From positions 1-5,676 of the forward strand of contig CAKTDK010000125.1 of NCBI GenBank assembly GCA_934541205.1: a DNA stretch of 5,676 nucleotides. The letters run 5' to 3'. Both the position numbers and the translations under genes were made by a program. The stretch's first letter is position 1. Every line of letters starts with the position of its first letter. Positions 1-5,676 of the stretch are shown piece by piece. Source of the DNA: an uncultured Eubacteriales bacterium (lineage in GTDB: Bacteria > Bacillota > Clostridia > Oscillospirales > RGIG7773). The notes under the pieces were generated by a model that saw nothing but the letters and a program-made list of their open reading frames with translations, made no database searches and was not told where the DNA came from.

Positions 1-729
1 GTATTAATGGTAGGATGCGGAGTATTCGGAACTTTTTATCATGGCAGTCAAACAGTTTCATCACAAAACCGTGAAATTCCGATTTATAATGTTAAAAGAA
101 ATGACAAAAAAGTTGCTATAAGTTTCGACGCTGCCTGGGGAAATGAAGATACTCAGCAGCTTATAGATATTTTAGCAAAATATAATGTAAAAACTACATT
201 TTTTGTAGTCGGAGAATGGGTTGACAAATATCCCGAATCAGTAAAAGCCTTATCTGACGCCGGCCATGAAATAATGAATCATTCAAATACGCATCCCCAT
301 CTGCCTCAGCTTACCGCAGAACAAATAAAAAAGGAAATTTCAGATTGTGATGATAAAATTGAAAAAATCACCGGTAAACGCCCATTTTTAACCCGTGTAC
401 CTTACGGAGATTACGATAATAAAACTATTTTAGCGCTGAAAGAAATAAATCATTTTTGTATACAGTGGAATATCGACAGTCTGGACTGGAAAAATCCTCC
501 TGTTGAATCAATTGTAAAAAGAGTAGTATCAAAAGTTTCAGACGGTTCCATTATTTTATTTCATAATGCGGCTGTAAATACTCCGGCTGCCCTGCCTGCC
601 GTAATCGAAGGAATAAAAGAAAAAGGATATGAAATAGTTCCGATTTCAGAAGTTATATATAAAGAAAACTATACAATTAATTCTCAAGGAACACAAATAT
701 CCCAGTCAAACGCCGCTACAAAAGAATAA
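1..729 (+). CDS. PdaB-like polysaccharide deacetylase (NodB domain), 5'-partial
   Basis: Predicted carbohydrate esterase family 4 (NodB-fold) enzyme, which would remove N-acetyl groups from peptidoglycan or a related polysaccharide outside the cell. Numbering from the ATG at position 7, the family motifs appear in order: SFDAAWG (39-45, candidate catalytic Asp41), the metal-binding H-S-x-T-H (His92, His96), RVPYG (130-134), D-x-x-D-W (157-161) and ILFHN (183-187, His186). Motif 1 reads FDxxWG instead of the usual TFDDGP, a form I associate with the PdaB sporulation branch; this is from memory, not a search. The frame is open to the window edge. The first visible residues (VLMVGCGVFGTF) look like the end of a membrane anchor or signal segment, and no ribosome-binding site is visible, so the true start is probably upstream and Met at 7 is not a safe start. 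A Ser/Asn/Gln-rich tail follows the domain. The family is certain; the spore role is inferred. Confidence 0.88.
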   Translation, partial: VLMVGCGVFGTFYHGSQTVSSQNREIPIYNVKRNDKKVAISFDAAWGNEDTQQLIDILAKYNVKTTFFVVGEWVDKYPESVKALSDAGHEIMNHSNTHPHLPQLTAEQIKKEISDCDDKIEKITGKRPFLTRVPYGDYDNKTILALKEINHFCIQWNIDSLDWKNPPVESIVKRVVSKVSDGSIILFHNAAVNTPAALPAVIEGIKEKGYEIVPISEVIYKENYTINSQGTQISQSNAATKE

Positions 730-735
730 ACAGAT

Positions 736-763
736 AAAACGGAGCATAATGCTCCGTTTTTTT
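736..763 (+). terminator. Rho-independent terminator after the deacetylase gene, possibly bidirectional
   Basis: A 7-bp GC-rich stem (740-746 CGGAGCA with 750-756 TGCTCCG) closes a three-base TAA loop and is followed by a run of seven T (757-763). Flanking AAAA (736-739) can extend the stem with TTTT. It starts 6 bases after the deacetylase stop codon. Read on the minus strand, the same hairpin lies about 25 bases beyond the metY stop and is followed by TTTTATC, so it may also end the tyrS-metY transcript, with a weaker U-tract. Confidence 0.9.
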
Positions 764-780
764 ATTTGTTGCTGTTTTCA

Positions 781-2046
781 TTATATTTTTTCAAGACCGT
801 TTTTCAAGTCCTCTATTATATCATCAATATTTTCAAGGCCCACAGAAAGACGCACAAGTCCTGGGCTTATTCCGGCGGCTTTTAACTGCTCGTCTGTAAG
901 CTGTCTATGCGTAGAACTTGCCGGATGAAGAACACAGGTTCTTATATCAGCAACATGAACAACATTAGAAGCAAGTTTCAGGCTGTCCATAAATTTAACG
1001 GCTTCTTCTCTTCCTCCATTTATTTCAAAAGCTATAACTCCGCTGCATCCGTCAGGCAAATATTTTTTTGCAAGAGAATAATATTTATCACTTTTTAGAG
1101 AAGGATAATTTACTTTTTTAATTTTATCACTTTTTTCCAAAAACTCTGCCGCTTTTTCAGCATTTTGACAATATTGTTTCATACGGACAGCTAAGGTTTC
1201 AAGACCTAAATTCAATAAAAATCCGTTTATAGCGGTTGGATACATTCCAAAATCTCTCATAAGCTGTACTCTTGCTTTTGTTATATAAGCAGCTTTTCCG
1301 AAATCTTTTGTATAAATAACCCCATGATAACTTTCGTCCGGATTTGTAAATTCGGGATATTTTCCGTTTGACCAATCAAAATTGCCGCTGTCAACTATTA
1401 CTCCGCCTACTTGAATCGCATGACCATCCATATATTTTGTAGTTGAATGTATTACTATATCGGCACCGTACTCAATAGGTCTGCATAAAATCGGGGTTGC
1501 AAAAGTATTGTCTATAATAAGCGGAACATTATTTTTATGAGCTATTCTTGCAAACTTTTCTATATCAAGAACCGCAATTGCAGGATTTGCAATAGTTTCT
1601 CCAAAAACTGCTTTTGTATTCGTTTTAAAAGCTTTCTGAATATCTTCTTCACAAGCGTCGCAATCTACAAATGTACATTCAATTCCAAGTCTTTTTAAAG
1701 TTACTGCAAAAAGATTTATTGTTCCCCCGTAAATTGTAGAACTTGCAATAAAATGGTCTCCTGAGCTTAAAATATTAAGAATAGAAAGGAGTGACGCCGC
1801 TTGACCCGATGTTGTACAAAGTGCTCCTATTCCGCCCTCCAAAGCTGCAATTTTCTTTTCAACGCATTCAATTGTAGGATTTGAAATTCTTGAATACATA
1901 TGGCCTTCTGCCGTCAAATCAAAAAGCTTTCCTATATGTTCCGTGGAATCATAAGTATAAGTAGTACTTTGATATATAGGAAGCGCTCTTGGTTCACCGT
2001 TTTTTGGTTCATACCCTTCATGAAGACATTTAGTTTCTATTTTCAT
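781..2046 (-). CDS. metY: O-acetylhomoserine sulfhydrylase (O-acetylhomoserine aminocarboxypropyltransferase)
   Basis: Cytosolic PLP enzyme that makes homocysteine from O-acetylhomoserine and sulfide (direct sulfhydrylation in methionine synthesis); family members may also accept methanethiol. It is a full-length 421-residue member of the Cys/Met-metabolism PLP family. Visible landmarks are YSRISNPT (51-58, phosphate contacts expected from Tyr51/Arg53 of the neighbouring subunit), SGQAA (80-84), Tyr106 expected to stack on PLP, Asp179 in IIDNTFATP, the PLP-binding Lys204 in HSTTKYMDGH (200-209), and the substrate-carboxylate Arg399 in VRLSVGLE. The insert after the lysine motif (NGKYPEFTNPDESYHG) is typical of sulfhydrylases and argues against cystathionine synthases or lyases. 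The start is supported by AAAGGAG at 2054-2060, 7 nt before ATG. The gene begins 17 nt after the tyrS stop with no promoter or terminator seen between, so it is probably read from the tyrS T-box transcript. No SAM riboswitch precedes it. Confidence 0.95.
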   Translation of the reverse strand: MKIETKCLHEGYEPKNGEPRALPIYQSTTYTYDSTEHIGKLFDLTAEGHMYSRISNPTIECVEKKIAALEGGIGALCTTSGQAASLLSILNILSSGDHFIASSTIYGGTINLFAVTLKRLGIECTFVDCDACEEDIQKAFKTNTKAVFGETIANPAIAVLDIEKFARIAHKNNVPLIIDNTFATPILCRPIEYGADIVIHSTTKYMDGHAIQVGGVIVDSGNFDWSNGKYPEFTNPDESYHGVIYTKDFGKAAYITKARVQLMRDFGMYPTAINGFLLNLGLETLAVRMKQYCQNAEKAAEFLEKSDKIKKVNYPSLKSDKYYSLAKKYLPDGCSGVIAFEINGGREEAVKFMDSLKLASNVVHVADIRTCVLHPASSTHRQLTDEQLKAAGISPGLVRLSVGLENIDDIIEDLKNGLEKI

Positions 2047-2053
2047 CTTTTTT

Positions 2054-2060
2054 CTCCTTT
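2054..2060 (-). promoter_or_regulatory. Ribosome-binding site of metY
   Basis: AAAGGAG on the minus strand, 7 nt before the metY ATG. It fills most of the 17-nt tyrS-metY gap, which supports independent translation initiation on a shared mRNA. Confidence 0.85.
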
Positions 2061-2063
2061 AAA

Positions 2064-3284
2064 TTATAAAACAAATTTATGATAAGTTTTCTTTCCTTTT
2101 TTTACTATTATTCCATCACTTATTTGTTCTTTTGTAAGCTCATATTTTGTATCAGAAATTTTTTCATCATTTATACTTATTCCGCCCTGTTCTATAAGCC
2201 TTCTGGCTTCTTTATTTGACGGAACAAGCTTTGATTTCACCATAGCTGTTAAAAGTCCTATTTTTCCGTCTGTAAAATCTTCATCGGAAAAAACAGTTGT
2301 AGGCATATTTTTATCATCAGCTCCGCCGGCAAAAAGAGCTTTTGCCGCTTCTAACGACTTATCTGCTTCCTCTTTTCCATGTACCATGGAAGTAAGCTCG
2401 TAAGCAAGTCTTTCCTTAACTGCGTTAAGCTGCGCGCCTTCAAGCTTTTCCATTTCTCTGATTTCTTCAAGAGGTATAAAGGTTAAAAGCTTTAAACATT
2501 TAATAACATCCGCGTCATCAACATTTCTCCAATACTGGAAAAAATCATAGGGAGAAGTTTTTTCAGGATCCAGCCAAACTGCTCCCCCAACAGTTTTGCC
2601 CATTTTTTTACCTTCGGAAGTAGTGAGAAGAGTAAAGGTCATTCCATATACCTCTTCTCCTGCCTTTCTTCTGCAAAGTTCTACTCCGCCGATAATGTTT
2701 GACCACTGATCGTCACCGCCAAGCTCTAATTTACAGCCGTATTCCTGATTTAAATGATAAAAATCGTATCCTTGCATAAGCATATAATTAAATTCAATAA
2801 AAGAAAGTCCTTTTTCAAGTCTTGATTTAAAACATTCTGCAGCAAGCATTCTGTTAACAGAAAAATGTACTCCTATTTCCCTTAAAAATTCAATATAATT
2901 TAAATTCATAAGCCAATCCGCATTATTTACTGCAATGGCTTTTCCGTCAGAAAAATCTATAAACTTTGACATCTGTTTTATAAAACAATTAACATTATGA
3001 GCAATAGTTTCTACACTCATCATCTGACGCATATCTGTTCTTCCGGAAGGGTCTCCAACCATTCCTGTTCCTCCTCCGAAAAGCGCAATTGGTATATGAC
3101 CTGCTTTTTGCATATGGCGCATAACAACCATTTGTAAAAAATGTCCTACATGAAGGGAATCAGCAGTAGGGTCAAATCCTATATAAAATTTAACTTTCTC
3201 ATTTTCAAGAAGTTCTTTTATTTTTTCTTCATTTGTCATTTGGGCAATAAGCCCTCTTTCTTTAAGTTCTTCAAAAACTGTCAT
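2064..3284 (-). CDS. tyrS: Tyrosyl-tRNA synthetase (tyrosine--tRNA ligase)
   Basis: Charges tRNA-Tyr with tyrosine using ATP; cytosolic class I aminoacyl-tRNA synthetase acting as a dimer. It is full length (406 residues, usual about 400-425). The catalytic domain shows the HIGH motif as HVGH (45-48), GGGTGMVGDPSGRT (70-83), and KMSKS as KMGKT (227-231). The tyrosine-pocket residues match the classical bacterial set: Tyr34, Asp78, Tyr167, Gln171, Asp174 and Gln193 within GGDDQWSN (189-196). An S4 RNA-binding domain fills roughly residues 340-406 (NKEARRLIEQGGISIN). The HVGH and KMGKT forms are of the TyrS type rather than TyrZ, judged from memory. AAAGGAG at 3295-3301, 10 nt before ATG, supports the start. 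The gene is preceded by a T-box leader with its own promoter and followed at 17 nt by metY. No missing catalytic residue was seen. Confidence 0.98.
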   Translation of the reverse strand: MTVFEELKERGLIAQMTNEEKIKELLENEKVKFYIGFDPTADSLHVGHFLQMVVMRHMQKAGHIPIALFGGGTGMVGDPSGRTDMRQMMSVETIAHNVNCFIKQMSKFIDFSDGKAIAVNNADWLMNLNYIEFLREIGVHFSVNRMLAAECFKSRLEKGLSFIEFNYMLMQGYDFYHLNQEYGCKLELGGDDQWSNIIGGVELCRRKAGEEVYGMTFTLLTTSEGKKMGKTVGGAVWLDPEKTSPYDFFQYWRNVDDADVIKCLKLLTFIPLEEIREMEKLEGAQLNAVKERLAYELTSMVHGKEEADKSLEAAKALFAGGADDKNMPTTVFSDEDFTDGKIGLLTAMVKSKLVPSNKEARRLIEQGGISINDEKISDTKYELTKEQISDGIIVKKGKKTYHKFVL

Positions 3285-3294
3285 CTCTGTTTTT

Positions 3295-3301
3295 CTCCTT
3301 T
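3295..3301 (-). promoter_or_regulatory. Ribosome-binding site of tyrS
   Basis: AAAGGAG on the minus strand, 10 nt before the tyrS ATG. It lies beyond the T-box terminator, so translation should not be directly affected by leader folding. Confidence 0.8.
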
Positions 3302-3328
3302 ATTTTAGAAATTTTTATTTTTAATAAC

Positions 3329-3366
3329 AAAAAACGTCCTTATGCTTTTTATAAAGCATGAGGACG
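3329..3366 (-). terminator. Attenuator terminator of the tyrS T-box leader
   Basis: On the minus strand CGTCCTCATGCTTT (3366-3353) pairs with AAAGCATAAGGACG (3348-3335) around a four-base loop. This gives 13 pairs with one C-A mismatch, followed by six T (3334-3329). Its 5' arm includes the CGTCCTCA bases (3366-3359) that the antiterminator also needs, so the two folds exclude each other, as expected for T-box attenuation. Confidence 0.95.
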
Positions 3367-3545
3367 CATTAAACGTGGTACCACCTCAATTGGGACTTGT
3401 ATAGCTGTAACGGGCACACCCGAATGACCTACTTCACTTTTCAATCAATAGCTCCAAGAGGTAACTTCAGACACATCTTTTGTTCTTTTACACCAGCCAA
3501 GAACTCTCTTAAATAAAAAATGCTCTTACTTAATCTTTTCATCGC
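3329..3545 (-). ncRNA. T-box riboswitch leader of tyrS (probable tyrosine specifier)
   Basis: Untranslated leader that binds uncharged tRNA and lets transcription continue into tyrS. The conserved T-box bulge UGGUACC is at 3383-3377. The antiterminator can be drawn as UGAGG (3388-3384) with CCUCA (3363-3359), plus ACG (3376-3374) with CGU (3366-3364). Stem I carries AGUA (3530-3527) opposite GAA (3468-3466), the loop-E pair of the specifier loop, and AGAGAG then GGCUGGUGUAA in a distal hairpin closed by GUUCUU and AAGAAC (3504-3485). Two bases after GAA comes UAC (3463-3461), the likely Tyr specifier. A stem III-like CGGG/CCCG hairpin lies at 3422-3411. The variable T-box base U pairs with discriminator A, which fits bacterial tRNA-Tyr. 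The base of stem I and the exact 5' limit are uncertain; the specifier is inferred from position and from the downstream gene. Confidence 0.95.
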
Positions 3546-3570
3546 CGAATTTTATAAATTTATTAGAAAT

Positions 3571-3598
3571 ATTATAACACTTTAATTATCTTTGTCAA
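3571..3598 (-). promoter_or_regulatory. Sigma-A promoter of the tyrS-metY unit
   Basis: Minus-strand TTGACA (3598-3593) and TATAAT (3576-3571) are both perfect consensus boxes with a 16-bp spacer. TG one base before the -10 makes an extended -10 (TGTTATAAT). A start near A3564 would give an untranslated leader of about 280 nt containing the whole T-box. The -35 box lies inside the last recN codons and the recN stop falls in the spacer. Confidence 0.9.
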
Positions 3599-5270
3599 TA
3601 AGCATTTCTTCTGCGGTATTTAAAATATTATCGGTAATATTTATTCCTCCCATAATTCTCGCAAGTTCATTTTTTCTTCCCTCAAAATCAAGAAGATCAA
3701 CTTTTGTATAAGTTCTGCCTTCTTTAACGCTTTTTGAAATAAGATAATGATTATCGGCAAATCTTGCTATTTGCGCTAAATGTGTTACACAAAGCACCTG
3801 ATGGCTTTTTGAAATATCCATTATTTTTTTACCGACTTTTTCAGCCGCCCGGCCTGAAATTCCGGTATCAATTTCATCAAATATCAAAGTATCAACATCG
3901 TCTATATTACTTAAAATAGTTTTTATACCCAGCATTATCCTTGAAAGCTCACCGCCGGAAGCAATTTTCGACAAGGGCTTTAAATCCTCTCCTATATTTG
4001 CAGATAACAAAAATTCAACGCTGTCTATTCCCTGTGAAGTAAAAATATATTTTCCATCAGTATCTTTTAACTGTTCTATAGACACAGCAAATTTTGTTTT
4101 ATCCATCTCTAAAAAAGAAAGTTCATTTTCTATGTCCTTTGAAAGTCTTTCTCCTGCAGCTTTACGTTTTTTTGAAATATCAAGAGCAAGAACTTCAAGT
4201 TTTGATTCAACAGATTTTATATCATCTGCAAGCTCTTTCTTTTTTTCATCGGAAAAAACTATAATATCAAGCTCATTTTGAATTTTTTCACAATATTCAA
4301 GTATTTTTTCAATACTGTCTCCGTATTTCATTTTAAGTCTGTAAATTATATCAAGTCTTGACTCTATTTCATCTATATTATCAAAATTATCTTCTAAATT
4401 ATCTTTTTCCTCTCTCACGATTTCAGAAACATCTTCGCATAAATAATAAAGTTCGCTGCATTTTTCATAAAGCTCATTGTATTCGGAAGAAATATCTGAA
4501 AGTTCGGATAAGGAATTCATAGCATTTGACAGCAAATCATATGCGCCTTGAATTTCATCATCGCCGTATAAGCTTACATAAGCGTTTTGAATATTTTGCT
4601 TTATACTGTCAAATCTTTTAAATTTAATTTTTCTTTTCTGAAGTTCTTCTTCCTCTCCGATATGCAAATCCGCAGCAGAAATCTCATCTATCTGATAGTT
4701 ATACATATCGATTTTTCTTCTTTTTTCACTTTCATTCTCATTAAGATTTTCCAAACGGCTGACTAAATCTTTATATTCATCAAATAGTATATGATAATCA
4801 TTAAGTTCATTATCTATTTTTGCATAGCTGTCTAAAAAATCTATATGGCTTTCACTTGATAAAAGGCTTTGATTATCATGCTGCCCGTGAATGTTAATAA
4901 GAAATTTTCCCAAATCTTTAAGCAAAACCGTATTAACAATCCGTCCGTTTATTCTGCAGCTGTTTTTGCCGTCAAGTGTAACTTCTCTCGAAATAATAAT
5001 CTGGTCGTCATCGCAAGGTATGCCGTTTTCCAAAAGCATACCGTAAACATTTTCGGAAAAATTATAAAAACTTCCGCTGACAAAAGCAGATTTTGCACCG
5101 TGTCTTATAATCTCTTTTGAAGTTCTGTTACCTAAAATCATATTGATTGCATCAATAATAATAGACTTTCCTGCCCCGGTTTCTCCCGTAAGCACGCAAA
5201 AGCCTTCGTTAAAATCAATATCAGCGCTTTCGATTACAGCAATATTTTCAATATGCAAATTTGATAACAT
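3582..5270 (-). CDS. recN: DNA repair protein RecN (SMC-like ATPase)
   Basis: SMC-family ATPase acting on the nucleoid in recombinational repair of double-strand breaks. It is full length (562 residues, family about 550-575). The N-terminal half-site has Walker A GETGAGKS (29-36) and the RecN-type HGQHDNQ segment (128-134). Residues of roughly 155-390 are charged, Glu/Lys/Leu-rich and heptad-like, consistent with the short coiled-coil arms. The C-terminal half-site has the ABC signature ASGGELSR (437-444), Walker B LIFDE followed by IDTGISG (462-473), and a switch histidine in VTHLAQ (His497). AGGAG at 5277-5281, 6 nt before ATG, supports the start. It follows argR by 14 nt, the conserved Bacillota pairing, and is probably cotranscribed with it. 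I see no terminator after the stop, so recN transcripts probably run into the tyrS T-box leader. All ATPase motifs look intact. Confidence 0.98.
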   Translation of the reverse strand: MLSNLHIENIAVIESADIDFNEGFCVLTGETGAGKSIIIDAINMILGNRTSKEIIRHGAKSAFVSGSFYNFSENVYGMLLENGIPCDDDQIIISREVTLDGKNSCRINGRIVNTVLLKDLGKFLINIHGQHDNQSLLSSESHIDFLDSYAKIDNELNDYHILFDEYKDLVSRLENLNENESEKRRKIDMYNYQIDEISAADLHIGEEEELQKRKIKFKRFDSIKQNIQNAYVSLYGDDEIQGAYDLLSNAMNSLSELSDISSEYNELYEKCSELYYLCEDVSEIVREEKDNLEDNFDNIDEIESRLDIIYRLKMKYGDSIEKILEYCEKIQNELDIIVFSDEKKKELADDIKSVESKLEVLALDISKKRKAAGERLSKDIENELSFLEMDKTKFAVSIEQLKDTDGKYIFTSQGIDSVEFLLSANIGEDLKPLSKIASGGELSRIMLGIKTILSNIDDVDTLIFDEIDTGISGRAAEKVGKKIMDISKSHQVLCVTHLAQIARFADNHYLISKSVKEGRTYTKVDLLDFEGRKNELARIMGGINITDNILNTAEEMLIDKDN

Positions 5271-5276
5271 AATTAT

Positions 5277-5281
5277 CTCCT
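5277..5281 (-). promoter_or_regulatory. Ribosome-binding site of recN
   Basis: AGGAG on the minus strand, 6 nt before the recN ATG, inside the 14-nt argR-recN gap. It fixes the recN start. Confidence 0.8.
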
Positions 5282-5284
5282 GCC

Positions 5285-5676
5285 TTATTTAATATATTTT
5301 GTAAGAGATTTTGTTAAATCAGCCGCATTATCTTCCGACCTCATAAGTATAAAAACAGTATCATCCCCTGCAAGCGTTCCCACAATTTCGTTTATATTCA
5401 TTGAATCAATGGTTGCCGCAGCAGCATGGGCCATTCCCGGATAACATTTTATAACAACAAAATTACCTGCAAAATCAACTTTAATTACCGCTTCAGAAAA
5501 AATATTATTAAATTTTGAGGATAAAACGCTTTCTTGTTCTTTTGAAGAAACACTATACTTATAATTTCCGTTTGCACTTTGAACTTTTATAAGACGAAGT
5601 TCTTTTATATCTCTTGAAATTGTCGCCTGCGTTGCCTTGTAACCGTCACGCTTAAGGCAATTAAGAAGATCGTCTT
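5285..5676 (-). CDS. argR: Arginine repressor ArgR/AhrC, N-terminus cut by window edge
   Basis: Arginine-responsive hexameric transcription regulator that represses arginine synthesis and, in Bacillus-type bacteria, activates its breakdown. The visible 129 residues end at a TAA (5285-5287). They start in the N-terminal winged helix-turn-helix with DDLLNCLKRDGYKATQ, followed by the recognition-helix hallmark ATISRDIKELRLIKV. The C-terminal arginine-binding and oligomerisation domain follows, including VVIKCYPGMAHAAAATID and the signature EIVGTLAGDDTVFIL with the paired Asp that contacts arginine. Compared with the usual length of about 150 residues, roughly 20 N-terminal residues lie beyond position 5676, so its start, ribosome-binding site and promoter are not visible. 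No frameshift or internal stop was found in my hand translation. It is immediately upstream of recN and probably in one transcript with it. Confidence 0.95.
   Translation of the reverse strand, partial: DDLLNCLKRDGYKATQATISRDIKELRLIKVQSANGNYKYSVSSKEQESVLSSKFNNIFSEAVIKVDFAGNFVVIKCYPGMAHAAAATIDSMNINEIVGTLAGDDTVFILMRSEDNAADLTKSLTKYIK

Noticed and set aside
907..1098. 63-codon open frame on the plus strand
   Set aside because: It lies wholly inside metY on the opposite strand, has no ribosome-binding site or recognisable domain, and is explained as a shadow of metY.
2047..2063. Possible SAM riboswitch or own promoter ahead of metY
   Set aside because: The 17-nt gap is too short for a riboswitch and contains just the ribosome-binding site and A/T-rich bases.
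1900..2082. 60-codon open frame on the plus strand across the metY start
   Set aside because: It is antisense to the metY start and the metY ribosome-binding site and has no family features; it is a chance frame.
3401..3455. Repeated AGCTAT words at 3455-3450 and 3406-3401 (minus strand), considered as an operator or extra stem
   Set aside because: Only four bases can pair between the copies and flanking bases do not extend the helix; both lie in the T-box leader and need no separate explanation.
4869..5120. 83-codon open frame on the plus strand
   Set aside because: It is antisense to the recN ATPase half-site, and the well-conserved RecN protein accounts for the composition.
5271..5284. 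Possible separate recN promoter or SOS box between argR and recN
   Set aside because: The gap is only 14 nt and holds little beyond the ribosome-binding site; no -35/-10 pair or inverted-repeat operator is visible.

Overview
The window looks like a piece of chromosome from a low-GC, Gram-positive, probably clostridial (Bacillota) organism. The grounds are the AT-rich coding sequence, the strong AGGAG/AAAGGAG ribosome-binding sites, a tyrosine T-box leader, the argR-recN gene pair, and a polysaccharide deacetylase of the PdaB-like type common in spore formers. No mobile element, CRISPR array, tRNA or rRNA was seen.

Layout, left to right. Positions 1-729 (+) hold a polysaccharide deacetylase whose 5' end is cut by the window edge. 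A hairpin terminator at 736-763 separates it from a convergent block on the minus strand. Read in the direction of transcription (right to left), that block is: argR (5285-5676, N-terminus outside the window), recN (3582-5270), a promoter plus T-box leader (about 3329-3598), tyrS (2064-3284) and metY (781-2046).

Two minus-strand transcription units are likely. argR and recN are 14 nt apart and probably cotranscribed. A near-perfect sigma-A promoter, whose -35 box lies inside the last recN codons, then starts a leader of about 280 nt. The leader carries a T-box antiterminator, a competing intrinsic terminator and a probable UAC (Tyr) specifier. It should let transcription into tyrS continue only when tRNA-Tyr is uncharged. 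metY begins 17 nt after the tyrS stop with its own ribosome-binding site and no visible promoter or terminator between, so the sulfur-assimilation enzyme appears to share tyrosine control. That is the most noteworthy point here.

All five proteins belong to well-known families and keep their key motifs. I see no evidence of a previously undescribed system. The interest lies in the regulatory arrangement: a tyrosine T-box over tyrS-metY, and a promoter embedded in recN.
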